This document shows, piece after piece, positions 1-12,628 of a stretch of 64,000 bases of DNA (position 1 is the first letter of the stretch; every line of letters begins with the position of its first letter). The stretch is taken from the NCBI GenBank assembly GCA_944990035.1, contig CALYLX010000155.1, forward strand, positions 1 to 64,000, in the 5' to 3' direction. This DNA comes from Clitopilus passeckerianus. Taxonomy: Eukaryota > Basidiomycota > Agaricomycetes > Agaricales > Entolomataceae. The position numbers were made by a program, and so were the translations under genes. Under the pieces are notes generated by a model. It was not told the origin of the DNA. It did no database searches and was given only the letters and a program-made list of their open reading frames with translations.

Positions 1-1397
1 ACTATGGTGCTGATGAACCTCTCCCCTACAGCTGAAGGGCAGCTATATGCCAAAATCCTAGAGCGATCTGATCTAGACCGCCAAATTGTCCGATCTCCCA
101 ACTGTGAAATTATCATCCCCGAATACCAACTCACGCTCCCACCAACAAAGCGCGGACAGCTTACCACTGTAGAAGGCTTAATCAGAGACGTCGTGACGGA
201 TCTCAGTCTTGATCAGCCCCTCCGTAGAGTTCAAGGCGAAGCGGGATATAACACCATAGAAGCCCTCCTAAACAACCTTAGAGAGATCCTAGGAGATGAC
301 GAAGGGAAGAGGAACAGGCGACTGGTAGAGTGAAGAAGGCATCTGATAAGAATAAACCTATGCCTGCGTTTACGGTCAAATTGGACGACCCGTCTGGAAA
401 TTCATGGATCGAGTTTATGGGGAGCATCTGACCCGAAATGGAACCTGCGGGTTTACTCCAGGACTTTCGAGCAGAACGTTGCGCTGGGACTGGTTGCCGC
501 AAGGATGAGGATCAGCAAGAGGAGGAAGCGAAAACCGAGGAAGGTGCGGTTCCGGACGACGAGGTGTTGGTGTTCCATGGGCATTGTTCAAGTTGTGGTC
601 ATGCACTGGGCACCAAGATGAAGAAGGTTAATATACCTTACTTCAAGGTCAGTTCAGGAGCTTCGTCTCGCCTTTCAGTTGCTCACGAACTTCTCGTCTT
701 ATGACGTAGGAGGTCCTCATCATGTCGACGAATTGCGACAGATGCGGGTATAGAGACAACGAAGTTAAATCTGGCGCTGCAATCAGCGAGAAAGGGAAAA
801 GGATCATTCTTAAGGTTGAAGACAAGGAAGATCTGAGTAGAGATATCCTCAAGGTGATCAATTTCATTCCGTTTCACCCCATCTAGCTTTCTGACATTTA
901 TCCGTTAAGAGCGAGACTGCAGGCCTCAGCATCCCAGAGATTGATCTGGTGCTCACCCATGGAACCTTGGGCGGCCGATTCACAACCCTTGAGGGCATAT
1001 TGAATCAAGTCTTCGAAGAGCTTTCCGAAAAGGCGTATATCGGTGACGCACCTTCGACCGACGATAGGCTCCCATTCGAGACGTTCCTCGCGAACCTTAA
1101 AGATGTGCGTTCCTCATGCATATGTTCACTTCCCATACACCATAGCTCATATGACATACTTCTCAGGTTAAAGAAGCTACACGACCATTCACAGTCATCC
1201 TCGATGACCCACTCGCAAATTCGTACATGCAAAACCTGTACGCGCCGGACCCTGATCCAAACATGACCATTGAGCTGTATGATCGAACCTGGGAGCAGGA
1301 CGAGGAGCTAGGGCTGAATGATATTCAGGTCGAGAATTATTCGGCGGACAGCGGGGAGAAGGAGGCTGAGTCGACCGCGGAGAACCCATCTTCGTGA
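1..1397 (+). CDS. ZPR1: ZPR1 zinc-finger protein, 5' truncated by window start
   Basis: C-terminal part of ZPR1, a eukaryotic protein that binds and helps fold translation elongation factor eEF1A and moves between cytoplasm and nucleus. Visible are the end of the first ZPR1 module, with the phrase [13 protein letters not shown], then the second C4 zinc finger (C-x2-C in HCSSCGH and C-x2-C in NCDRCGYR) and the second module with [16 protein letters not shown]. The conserved [15 protein letters not shown] precedes an acidic tail, and the stop is TGA at 1395. Introns follow IPYFK, DILK and LANLKD. As written the frame breaks three times, near 304-306, 427-429 and 495-498; each is repaired by one or two extra bases. 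Downstream conservation is intact, so I take these as sequence errors near the contig end. Family assignment is secure; the true start lies outside the window. Confidence 0.93.
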
Positions 1398-3234
1398 CAA
1401 GTGTAGAATGAGCTGTTGGGAGTGGTTTGATTGCAAGTTGTTATCGTTATTGCTGTGATATATAATGGCGTTCTACTATCATAATTCATTAGGGCTGCCC
1501 ACTCCTTCCATGTATTTTCCTGAAGTTATAGCCGCGGTGTTGATATTGGAGCCATCCTGCCTGACTGAAAGATGCCATCCCAATAGTTTGTTTGAGGCGC
1601 AATCGAAAGCCGGCATTCCTGGGGAGAAGGCGGAGGAGGAAATGAGGGTTGGCCCCTCAAATACGCGGCCTTTTAAGACAGTTTTCCAGGGTGCTGACAC
1701 TGAGGCTGACGAGATAAATCTATGACACATAACAGTACTAATGACTTCAACGTCATCGTCGAAGGGCATTTCCTTTAGGCGTTGAATGGTCCCAGCTTTG
1801 TCTTTGGGGTCAGACCTTTCGGACAGCAGCAATCTGATGTGTTTTGTTTGGGTTTCGTTTCGTGATTAACTATAAATGAAACAGGGTTATTCAAGCATTT
1901 CATGTCAGCCCTTATATTTACTGAACGAATGTGTGGACGGTGTCAGCCACTCCCTATCCCAGTAAGAACAAATCAAGGGTAGGCCGTGGATTCGGATGGC
2001 CATATCTCCTAGAACGCATTGTTCTCAACGCCTCTACAGTAGGATTTTGGCATAGAGATATGTGAACGATGCGTCTCATTAAGCCCTGCAGAAGAGTCTA
2101 GGTGTGGGTGGACCCCGTGCAAGCGTCCCGTGCGGCTTAACGGGTCTGTTGAGAATAGTCCAAGCTCCTCGAGCCCTCAAGATGACCTCCATCGAGAACC
2201 CACAACCTTGGCTTCAAGTTGATAGTCGTCTGGATGATGACTCTGCAGTGTCCGAATCAATGGGCGACGAGAAAGTTGGGTGAGAGTCGGGTTACTCTGG
2301 GATCCCTTCCAAGGTGCCGAGGATGGAATAGGTAGAACCTCCCATGTCGCTGAGACCAGTTGAGCATCCACAACTGCGTAGCGTAGGCAGGTGCCGCTCA
2401 TGAGAGGTCATGCCTCCTACCGAATGTCTTTTCACCAAGTTTTGATCAACTTAGTACAAGGACTTACGTGTTCCAATATACGAGCTGGTCTATTGGACTC
2501 CATGTCAGGCCAATACCCCACCAGACAAATGTGAAAAAAACAAATAGACCAGCCTCTGTCCTAGAAATAATGAACCAAGGTAGGCCAAGTGTGTAGGATG
2601 GCCATCTCTCCAAGAATGCACTGTTCTGGACACCTCAACCATAGGACTTCGGCTGGAGATCGTGCGATGCATCTCTTTGTGCCCTGCAGCAGAGTTCCGA
2701 TATGGCAGGACCCTAGGCCATGCGTCCTGTGCGTGCAGGGAGGGTTCGTTGGGACAGGTCTTGGCCTCCCATCCTATCTCATATACGCAGGATATATGAC
2801 GCTGCAATGGCCAAATTATTGGGTGAAGAGAACATGGGGTGAGGATTGGGTAACCTGTGATCCCTATGAAGGTGCTGAGGGCGGCCATAGGTAGAGCCTC
2901 TCAGTTATGCATCGTCGACTGTCACTGAGTAACGTAGGGCCTCAGTAGCGTTATGAGAGGTGACACCTCCCTATCCGATACTTTTTGGCGAGCAGCGTAG
3001 CACCGGTAATTGACCTCAAACGTATAGTCGAGTCAAGGCAGACATCAAGTGGCACGTCCATCTCCAGACCGCTTACAAGCGAAGGAGGCTGGTTTGCTGC
3101 AAACATCACAAGCAGAAGTGGACGCCAAGCTCAAACCCACGTCGGATGAGTGTAAGAGGGAGAGTCGTGGCCAACTGCGGCGTCGTCGTGGGTTCTCCAT
3201 TTGGAAGCCGTGCTCGACCTCGACCAACTCCACC
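1398..3234. other. Intergenic region between ZPR1 and AP3B
   Basis: About 1.8 kb with no gene I can support. The longest open frames, for example 1479-1832 on the minus strand, resemble nothing I recognise and lack convincing splice structure. Most of the interval is occupied by two diverged copies of one sequence, listed separately. Confidence 0.6.
1900..2980. repeat. Diverged tandem duplication of about 0.5-0.6 kb
   Basis: Two blocks, roughly 1900-2430 and 2500-2980, share an ordered series of words at an offset falling from about 603 to 554 bases. Examples are AGGTAGGCC or GGGTAGGCC followed by GGATGGCCAT, then GAACGCATTGTTCT against GAATGCACTGTTCT, GCCCTGCAG, GGTTACTCTGGGATCCCTT against GGTAACCTGTGATCCCTAT, and ATGAGAGGT near the end. 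Identity looks like 60-70 percent by eye, with small indels. Neither copy has a shared open frame, so this looks like an old non-coding duplication or two degenerate copies of a repeat element. Confidence 0.65.
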
Positions 3235-6012
3235 ATGTCGATGTCAGGACAGTATCTCAATACAATCACCGAGAATGCATCGCGACTGGGGATGCGCATA
3301 CAGGAGTCGTTCTCTGAGCATACAAGGGATCTGACGATACAACGGAACACATACTTGGAGGCCGATGACAAGGGCAAGGACATCCGACGGCAGTTGGATT
3401 CCAATAGTGACAGGGAGAAATTGGATGCAATGAAGAGGTTAATAGCAGTATGCATGCGGCTTGTCTTCTGGGTGCTGTTTTGACTTACCCAAAGGCTCCT
3501 TAGCTCATCTCCAAGGGCCGCAACGTTTCTGAATACTTTGCCCAAGTGGTCAAGAATGTCGCGTCGCAGAACCTCGAGATTCGCAAGCTGGTCTACATTT
3601 ACCTGCTTCGTTACGCAGAGCAGGAGCCAGATCTTGCTTTGTTGTCAATAAACACATTTCAGAAGGACTTGACCGATAGTAACCCTCTCATTCGAGCCAT
3701 GGCTCTTCGTGTCCTCAGCGGGATCAAGGTGCCAATGATTGGAAGCCTCGTCGTACTGGCAATCAAGAAATGTGCTGCAGACATCAGCCCATATGTTAGG
3801 AAGAATGCTGCTTTTGCCATCCCAAAATGCTATGAGTAAGATTTGGCCATGCTTCCTGACGGAACCTTGCTGAACATCCTGAATAGACTTGATTCCTCGC
3901 ATCTTCCCGCTCTAATCGAGATCCTGACCACTCTGCTGAAGGATCGTTCTGCGTTGGTGCTTGGTGCTGTGGCCGTCGCATTCGACACGGTGTGCCCCAC
4001 CCGTCTGGACCTGCTACACTCCCACTACCGACGACTATGTAAGGTCATTGCAGATGTAGATGAATGGGGCCAGGTAGAGGTGGTGGATCTACTACTCAAA
4101 TACGCTCGTGCAATGTTGCCGAGACCGGATGGCGAAGACTTAGACAAAGATATACAGCTTCTGTTGACGTCTATCGAGCCTCTGCTCTTGAGCCGAAATC
4201 CAGCGGTATGTTCTTGGATTAATCAGTTGAATTCTCACTTTTAAACGTTTAGGTTGTAATGGCTGTGGTTCGAGTGTACTACTATGCAGCACCTCCGTCA
4301 TACTTGCGGAAAGTCGTCCAGCCTCTACTACGCCTCCTCAGCATTTCAAAGGAGATCGAGCGAATAGTCCTTGTCTACATCTCGTTCTTGTCCCGCAATG
4401 ATCCAGTGAGTTTTGACGGTTTGGAATGAATGCTCGCTAATATCACTCTGCAGAGCCTTTTTTCTCCTTTTTACACCCGTTTCCTCGTGCGAAGCGACGA
4501 CCCTCGCCAGGTCAAGCAAGACAAGATTAATCTGTTGCTAAACATAATCACCACGGAAACATATCCCGCGATCCTTAGGGAGTTGATTGTATGAAATTTC
4601 TCCCTTTCTGCACTGATCTTTGGCTTATATGTGCATTCAGGACTATTCAGAGGATCCGGACGATGTCGTCGTTTCAGATGCCATTCTCGGAATCGGAAAA
4701 TGTGCACACACTATCCCGGAATCAAGCCAGCAATGTCTTACTGCACTAACGGCTATGATCAAGCACAAGCATGGTAGGTCGCCTAGTTGATGTATCTGGG
4801 TAACCGTTCTAACCGTTCACGTCAGGCTCGGTCGTAAGCAGCGCAGTGATGGTCCTCAAATTCCTCGTGCAAAGCCAGTTATCCACGTCATCTACAAGCA
4901 TCGTGGGTGCAGGACAAAATCCTCTCTCGATCATTTCGCATCTGGCCCGGCGGATCGATGATATTAGACACGATCAGGCTCGCGCGTGCGTGCTCTGGTT
5001 GGTGGGGCAATATGCCGCAACTGAGGAACCGGGACCTGGTCCTGACGGCGTGGCTGCGTGGGCTCCTGACGTTCTCAGGAAAGCAGCCAAAGGTTTTTCT
5101 CATGAGGTGAGATTGTTTCCGTCGAGATTATGGAGCTCTGAACTCATCTGTGTACCTCGGTCCTAGTCGGCAATCGTCAAGCTGCAAATTGTTACACTAG
5201 CCTCAAAGTTGCTTGTATTGAGTCCTGCAGATCGAACGCTTGGCCTATTGAGTCAATATGTATTCTCTCTGGCTCGGTATGATCTCAACTATGACGTTCG
5301 GGATCGGGCAAGAATGCTGGCGTCTCTGCTTTCTGGCCTTACCAGCAACGCATTGATAAATGGGGAATCCGCGGAGCCCAGGGCTGGCGTCGTCTTGAGG
5401 AGAGAGCAAGTCAAACTAGTCCTCTTTGGAGGGAAATCAGCCGATGTAGATCTCGACTCTGGGCGCATAGGTATGGCGTTTTTTTTTTTCATAGGAACAG
5501 AACACCTGGTAACACTTGACTGTAGATGACGATAATGCGATCCTGGGATCGTTGAGTTTGGTATCTGGCAAACCCAGCCGCTCGGATGCAATGTTGCCTG
5601 ATTGGCTGGAAAGGGGTGTCGAATCTTCGCTCCGAGATACCGTTGACGAGACACCACAAGTGCCCGTTCCCACTGCCATATCTTCCGCCCCAATGCCGCA
5701 AATTTCAAAGGTGCTGCCGCAGTCGCTTCACCGATTGTATTGACGCCGCGGGGATCCTCACCTGTCAATGCGCCGGCTAAAGGTCCTTGGAAGGATCTCG
5801 ACAAATTCTACGAAGATATTGACAAGAATCAAGGAGGACGAGAGGACGAGGAGGACGAAGAGGATGAAGAGGAGGATAGTGACGGTGACGGCGAAAGTGA
5901 AGAAGGTTCTGAGGAGGAAGACGGTAGTGAAGGGGGAGAAGAAGACGAGGAAGAAAGTGAAGAAGAAGAAGTGTCGAGACTAGCCAATGCAGAATCAAAG
6001 GCAGGTGGATGA
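3235..6012 (+). CDS. APL6: AP-3 adaptor complex beta subunit
   Basis: Large beta chain of the AP-3 clathrin-adaptor-like complex, which sorts cargo from Golgi or endosomes to the vacuole. The start ATG at 3235 sits in CACCATGTC. Exons read 3235-3447, 3504-3835, 3887-4205, 4253-4405, 4454-4588, 4641-4773, 4826-5106, 5167-5470 and 5526 onward. All junctions are GT...AG and keep phase. The N-terminal half is an adaptin HEAT/ARM solenoid ([39 protein letters not shown]). Next comes [16 protein letters not shown], then a very acidic Glu/Asp/Ser hinge that ends the protein. There is no C-terminal ear domain. The frame must shift by one base near 5688-5691 (a run of four C) to join the hinge, and no GT...AG intron of suitable length fits, so a base is probably missing. 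Confidence 0.92.
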
Positions 6013-6599
6013 TCATAAATGTCGCTAGTCCCACATGTGATGCAACCATGATTAGAATATTTTTAACCCGACTTTGGAGACGTCCAACCGATCGTGGATT
6101 TGAATCTTATCTCTAGCGCGCCTGGTACTGAGTTAAATGCTGCCTACGCTGCCAGAACGAACGCTTAATAGTCGCGACGTCTGAAACGGAGCTGTCTGCT
6201 AGAATCATTTCAAAATCACTGTTTCGTTGTGCTGCTAGGTGAGGTAGACGATCCGAAACATGACAGATTTCCCTCCGAAGAGCATTCACCACAAATTGAC
6301 TTCCAAAGAGCCACTCACATTTCCGGACCCCAGGATACATTCAAGCCAGACCACGCATGGGGCGCCGGAGATGTTGCCAACTGCGCCATCGCGTGTCCTC
6401 TTGAACACCATGAATAGCCATGGCGCTGAAAACAACCGCCGGATTTCCATCGGCCGTAGGAGATACTTTTATCGCCTGTGAAAGTCTGCATCTTTGCAAA
6501 TTCCCTGTCATCACGCAACGCGATGAAATTATCCTCGCATACGCGACAATGAGGCGTATTGTGGACTCACCAGATACCCACGACTCGGAAAGACGCCTA

Positions 6600-7322
6600 C
6601 AACCTTAAGATAGGCTTGACATAGACTTGACACCCGCGAACGGTTGTTGGGGCTTATCCGCTGAAACCAAGCCACTGAAAGCCGTCCTATTCTCTATCCC
6701 TGTACCTGACACTACATGCTGAACTCTGGGGAGACAAACATACGTATCCTGATCTGCCTTGATTACGATAGGCGAGTGGTAGCCAACTGCCAAAAAGCTT
6801 GAAAACCTTCGCTCTAGGCCCGACCCTGCTCTGGCGCTCCATGATCGCTGTTTAATGCATATGGATATACCTCAGCGTCAACATTCATTTTATTTAGCCC
6901 GTCGGACCCGGGAATGACTGAGGCCGAACGGCGAACAGAGCGACTCGCTCTGGTTGTCAGCTGGAACAGAGTCGAGTAGAGCCATGTGCATCAGAGCTCG
7001 AGAAGCATCGGTCGAGAAAGCACTTCGTGTTGCCAAAATATGCGATATGAATGAGCCTGCGAAATCAAGCTCATGGTAGACAATGGATGTATCTCGGAAT
7101 GGAAACTCGATCCTGCACAATTGTCAAGATATTGAACCGTCGAGGAGCGCACAATCGCCAAGATGCATACTCTGCGGAGAAAGTTCCTGTGGCGAATGTC
7201 GGCTTGAGATGGCATTCGTCTTGTAAAGGCAGTCTGGATCCCGCGGGGGCGAACAGAATCAGAGTCAGAATAAGATGGATACGTTCAAAGAAGGCCACCA
7301 CAAGCGAATAAACAGAGTTCAC
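6600..7322 (-). other. Possible multi-exon hypothetical gene, unrecognised
   Basis: On the minus strand a short frame beginning near 7322 has a hydrophobic N-terminus (SLVVAFFERIHLILTLILF) like a signal anchor. Further minus-strand frames at 6890-7120 and 6605-6793 could be joined by GT...AG introns. The pieces match no family I know and I could not settle one consistent exon chain, so this may be chance. The flanking 6013-6600 holds no better candidate. Confidence 0.2.
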
Positions 7323-7613
7323 AACTCATGAGATTATCCGCCAGATATCGCGAGGACAGGCGGTGAGAAAAGAGGAGAGATTATGGGTTTATTTCGATGA
7401 GTTGAAGCTGTGATACCAAATACAATATGTCCCATTCAGAGAATAATGAAGATGAGGGAACTTAACCCCGTGTGTAAATAGGCACCCATGCCAGTGAACT
7501 TCCTCGACAAACGAGGCCCCTCTGTGCCTCCGCCAAACTCTCAAATCCAAAATAGCAGGCTCCCCAGCCGGCGGCTTGTCGTCATATTATCACACGACCC
7601 AGCCGTAGAACCG

Positions 7614-7910
7614 TCATCTTGAGCGGCCAGAGGTGTCTCGCTTGAAGTATGAACTGTTAACAGCTGTCCCTTGTATCATATCGAAGACGGTTTCTCCCAC
7701 TCCGAGAAACTTCTCTGCCACGGAACGCATAGTTGGGTCTGCAATTGTGCTGGCATCTGGGCTGGGTAAAGGAGGGTGTTTAAGCGCGGGCCGTATTGAA
7801 ATGAATGGAAAGGCAACGCACCCAAAGCCGCTTGAGCGTTTCACGCCAGCAAGCACGGTTGATACAAGTACTGCGTCAACTGCATAGTGTGTGAGTCTTC
7901 CGAGAACCAT
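7614..7910 (-). CDS. DUF1748 small fungal membrane protein
   Basis: Small fungal protein of the DUF1748 family, whose function is not established. The start MVLGRLTHYAVDAVLVSTV and the C-terminal part (RSVAEKFLGVGETVFDMIQ, then SSYFKR) match the family pattern of an N-terminal hydrophobic helix followed by a conserved amphipathic segment. The unspliced frame gives 98 residues, but 7762-7821 (60 bases, minus strand) begins GTGCGT and ends ACCCAG. Removing it gives 78 residues, the usual family length, and drops a proline-rich insert foreign to the family. Because the intron is a multiple of three without a stop, retention would still yield a protein. Confidence 0.82.
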   Translation of the reverse strand: MVLGRLTHYAVDAVLVSTVLAGVKRSSGFGCVAFPFISIRPALKHPPLPSPDASTIADPTMRSVAEKFLGVGETVFDMIQGTAVNSSYFKRDTSGRSR

Positions 7911-7982
7911 ATTGTTGGTAATGAAGAAGATGGTTTAGATGCAGCTATAGTCCTGGGATAGTGACAAGTTTAAGAAACAGCT

Positions 7983-8278
7983 GCGAGCTTAGGAACGGCG
8001 TATATAGCTGGCCGAGTTGGCTGCGTTGCCAGAGCAGAACACGAATGGCTTCGGCAGCAGCACAGACGAAATGTCGGTGTGATTGCCTGATATGGTAGCA
8101 GACACAGCCACATTCTCAATGTCATTCTGGTTTGCTTCAACCTCAAGTTGATCCTTCTCATGAGTGTTGAGTTCTCAAAATCTGGATGGACACGGAGCAG
8201 CGTAGTATTAGAAGCAGCTGTTGTTAGTCCGTCGGCCGTCAGAACCGTCGGTGAGATGCTGACGGATGGATAAATCAC
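7983..8278 (-). other. Weak open frames between DUF1748 gene and citrate synthase
   Basis: Two minus-strand frames look protein-like: one near 8278 containing YPSVSISPTVLTADGL, and a later one containing DISSVLLPKPFVFCSGNAA that ends near 7983. They lie in different phases. They might be exons of a small Ser/Thr-rich protein, but I do not recognise it and no start is convincing. The remainder of 7911-8470 shows nothing else. Confidence 0.18.
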
Positions 8279-8470
8279 ACCAACTTCACATTACATCTCC
8301 ATCATTCATGATTTAATAGCGGCAAGAGTTTTCTGATCCTTCCAAAAGTCAAGAGTGGGGAAAGCAAAGCAAACAGATAAGTATTGCTCCAAAGTCTATG
8401 CATTAAGTGACATATAATCGTAAAATCGTATAACAAGAAGAACTAAGCAAAAATCAGCCTAATACATGAT

Positions 8471-10334
8471 TTACTGCTTGTTCTTGAACATTTTGTCGAT
8501 GGCGGCGCTCGAGTAGGACTTGGGACGCTCAAGAGCTGTAGATAGCGCAATGTCAGATCACACGTCAAGATATTGGCGTTAAGGAAAATACTCACGAGCA
8601 CCGAGGGCACGATCCCAGATCAACTGAGCGGCGACACCGAAGGCACGAGAAACACCGAAGAGAACAGTGTAGTACTGCATCTGGGTGAGACCGTAGTAAG
8701 AAAGGAGGACGCCAGAGTGGGCATCAACATTGGGCCAAGGGTTCTTAGCCTTGCCAGCCTGTCGAAATGAAGAGAATAAGCGATCCAATCCAAAGTCTTC
8801 GACGATTTACGTCAAGCTTACCTCGAGCAGGATATCAGGAACAAGGTTGTAAACCTGTCCGACGAGCTTGAAGAGCTTGTCATCAGGGAGGTGCTTGATT
8901 GCGAACTCGCGTTGAGCGGTGTAGCGGGGATCAGTCTTCCTCAAGACGGCATGGCCATAACCAGGGACGACCTGGCCGCCCTTGAGGGTGGACCAGATGT
9001 ATTCCTTGACAGCCTCATCAGAAGCGTCTTCACCAATCTTGGACTGCATCTTGCGGAGCCAGAGGAGGACTTCCTGGTTGGCGAGACCGTGGAGAGGACC
9101 AGCCAAACCGTTCAGTGCAGCAGCGTAGGAGAGGAAAGGATCAGAGAGGCAGACCCGACGAGCTTGCCAGTGTGAGCAGAGACGTTACCACCTTCGTGAT
9201 CACTGTGGATGGTGATGTAGAGGCGGAGGAGCTCGGTGAAGGCCTCGTTGTCGCCGAAGCCGAGGAGGGTCGACAAGTTGGCGGAATAGTCCTTGTTGGC
9301 GTCGATAGCAGGGAGCTTGCCCTTGCCGAAAACGTTGCGGTAGATGCGACCGGCAATGTTAGGCAATTTAGCAATACTAGAGGTTAACCGGTGAGTGACG
9401 TCATCAATCGAAATTTTGTTGGGGAACTCACAGGTCCATGCAATCCTCGAAAGCAGGTCCCCAATACTCCTTCTTGTGGACACCATCCTGGTAGGCTTTG
9501 GCAAAGGCAGAGTCGTGATTAAGCTAGACAGTGTAGCGGGTGAGAAGTGGCTCCAAAGAATGGCACGCGTAACGTACAGCAGTGACGGCCAAAGAGAACT
9601 GGCTCATGGGGTGGAGCGTGGGTGGGCATCGGTCAAGGAGTTCCTCGACAAACTCAGGGATGGCAGCACGAGCAGCCCAGTCCTTGGACAGCTGGGTGAC
9701 TTGCTCCTGAGTAGGAACTTCACCAGTTACAAGTAGCCAGAAAAGAGCCTCAGGGAGCGGCTCAGATCCACCAGGGGCTTTGGGAAGAAGCTCCTGGCAC
9801 TCAGGAATGGTCTTTCCACGGAAACGGATACCCTCCTCTGTGCAGGCACATGGTTAAGAAGCAGAAGGGTCGGGGAATAATAAAAGCTTCGTACCGGCAT
9901 CCAGAACGGAACCGTCCCAGATAAGGGCGGGAAGGCCACGCATACCACTAGGAGAATCATAAGAGTGGCAGGTGATTCGCAAGCCATGGTACTTACCCGT
10001 AAAGCTGGTCGACAACAACGGGGCCAAAGGCTTTCTTGCCGTGCTCAGCGCGAATTCGTTTCACCTAATGATTCGCCATTTAGCATGTGGCGGCTTGCCA
10101 GCGAAGCGCCGGTCCACGTACATTCTCCAACTCAACGGGGATGAGCTCAGCGAGCCTCTCCTTGAGAGTGATAGGTTTTGCGCCAGTAGACGAGAATCGG
10201 ACCGAAGACGCAAAGGTGCTTCGGAAGACGGGTCTTGACTGACGGAGCGAAGTAACTGTGAGTTTGCCGAGACACTTCGACGATGGACTATCAATACTCA
10301 CGGCCTTGAGAAGTGAACGAGCAGGCGCAGCCAT
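8471..10334 (-). CDS. CIT1: Citrate synthase, mitochondrial
   Basis: Condenses acetyl-CoA and oxaloacetate to citrate in the mitochondrial TCA cycle. Translation starts at ATG 10334 with [11 protein letters not shown], followed by an Arg/Ser-rich presequence ([19 protein letters not shown]) typical of matrix import. The mature part begins [16 protein letters not shown]. Catalytic motifs are all present: [10 protein letters not shown] (His), [14 protein letters not shown] (His and Arg) and VDAHSG (Asp). About nine exons, split by short introns, end in a Lys/Asn/Gln tail with stop TAA at 8473. The mitochondrial rather than peroxisomal isoform is inferred from the presequence and from the absence of a C-terminal SKL-like signal (the tail ends KNKQ). 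It shares a 215-base divergent promoter region with TRM8. Confidence 0.97.
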
Positions 10335-10549
10335 TGCTAGAACTTTTAGATATACGTTGAACGTAGTGGAAGGAAGAGACGAGAGTGGAGGAACTCGGAA
10401 CCAGCGCGACACTCAAAGAAAAATACCATTTCGCGAAGTCACGTGATCTCTACTGATCCACATGCAGGGAGCGGCGCTTGCGGCGTCAAGCGGTTTTCCC
10501 TTTGGTCTTCAACTCTATACCGGCTCGGCATTGGATTTTTCTGACGATA
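10335..10549. promoter_or_regulatory. Divergent promoter with TCACGTGA palindrome
   Basis: The 215 bases between the citrate synthase start (minus) and the TRM8 start (plus) hold a perfect 8-base palindrome TCACGTGA at 10439-10446. This is the core recognised by CBF1/USF-type bHLH factors in fungi. It lies roughly midway and could serve both genes; binding is inferred. Confidence 0.45.
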
Positions 10550-11532
<983 letters not shown>

Positions 11533-11683
11533 CATGGCTTGATGTACTTTGTTGTATTCGTGCAGTTTGGAACTTGACTCAACAAAACGTGTGCACCCTT
11601 AGATTATAACCTCAGGTAATTAGTTCTGGGGTCGTGTGTATCATGTTGAAGCAAAGTCCGGCCACTGAGAAAGTATCCTGTCC

Positions 11684-12628
11684 TCATTGCTCATCCATTC
11701 GATCATCATCCTGGTCCCTATCTAACTTATCCGCGACTATTGCCCCAGTTGTTCGTGGTCCCGAACTCATCGCGTCCACTAATCTTCCCGTGCGTGATCT
11801 AACCGCAGTCTTCATCTCGCTGTGGATAACTTTGCCTGCGTCACCTGCTAGCCTGAATATCTCCTCGAATCTATCCACATGTAGTCTTGTCTCCATCGTA
11901 ACGAGCGTGACCTTCCCGGTCTTGGGCATGATAGCGACCGTGATATGAGGTATATCGTTTTCTTCCAGCTGAGTAAGGTCCAGGAGTGGGGACGTTGAGT
12001 GGACACCGCCAGTCACGGCACACACAAAGTCCAAAAGAGGAATGCCAGCGCCTACAAGAGCCAACGTGGTTGCATTAATACATGCCTGCAGGAGGCCTCC
12101 ATCTTGCTGAAGAACTTGGACGAAAATGTCAATTTGTGACCTCGGGTACAGATTGGTCTGTACCACCGGTTCAAAGGTGGATTTGATCGTTGCAGCTAGT
12201 TCAAGGACACGCCTGGAGGAGAGTTTTTACATGGGTTGATTAGATGTGAGAAACGACGAGGGAAAGTTCTGAAGCCTACTTGTCGCCTCGCGTTCGCTTG
12301 CGTCGTTCCCCAGTACTAAAAGCCGCAACATTAACTTCTACGTTGATGTTTGCTCTGTCATGTATCGTCTGAGAACGCATCTTCGCTTCTCTGGGACCAA
12401 AGACCGTCACAAGTACATTTGTTAGCCCATGTGAAACGGCAGCAGAACCATCTGCTATTCCTTGTTGTGTGAGATCGATAGCCATGTCGCGTAGCTCATA
12501 CTGTCTTCTTCCATCTGATCGATAACCACCTTCGTTCAGAATTTCAACGCGGGAGCCCTGTCGGGAAAGAAAAGCATGGTAAATGCCAAAGTTCGTGAAA
12601 GAAATGACGAAGACGAAACGCGGACCAT
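11684..12628 (-). CDS. SKI6: Exosome complex RNase PH-type subunit RRP41
   Basis: RRP41/SKI6, a ring subunit of the RNA exosome (3'-5' RNA processing and decay in nucleus and cytoplasm). Exon 2 begins SRVEILNEGGYRSDGRRQ and continues with SHGLTNVLVTVFGPREA. Exon 3 has SQIDIFVQVLQQDGGLLQA and LVGAGIPLLDFVCAVT, the conserved second half of the RNase PH fold. Exons 11684-12212 and 12280-12557 are clear. The first exon is inferred to be just the ATG at 12626-12628, giving MGSRVEIL; the total of 810 bases is in frame, which supports this. As in other eukaryotes the subunit is probably structural, not catalytic. Divergent from the NPT1 gene. Confidence 0.92.
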
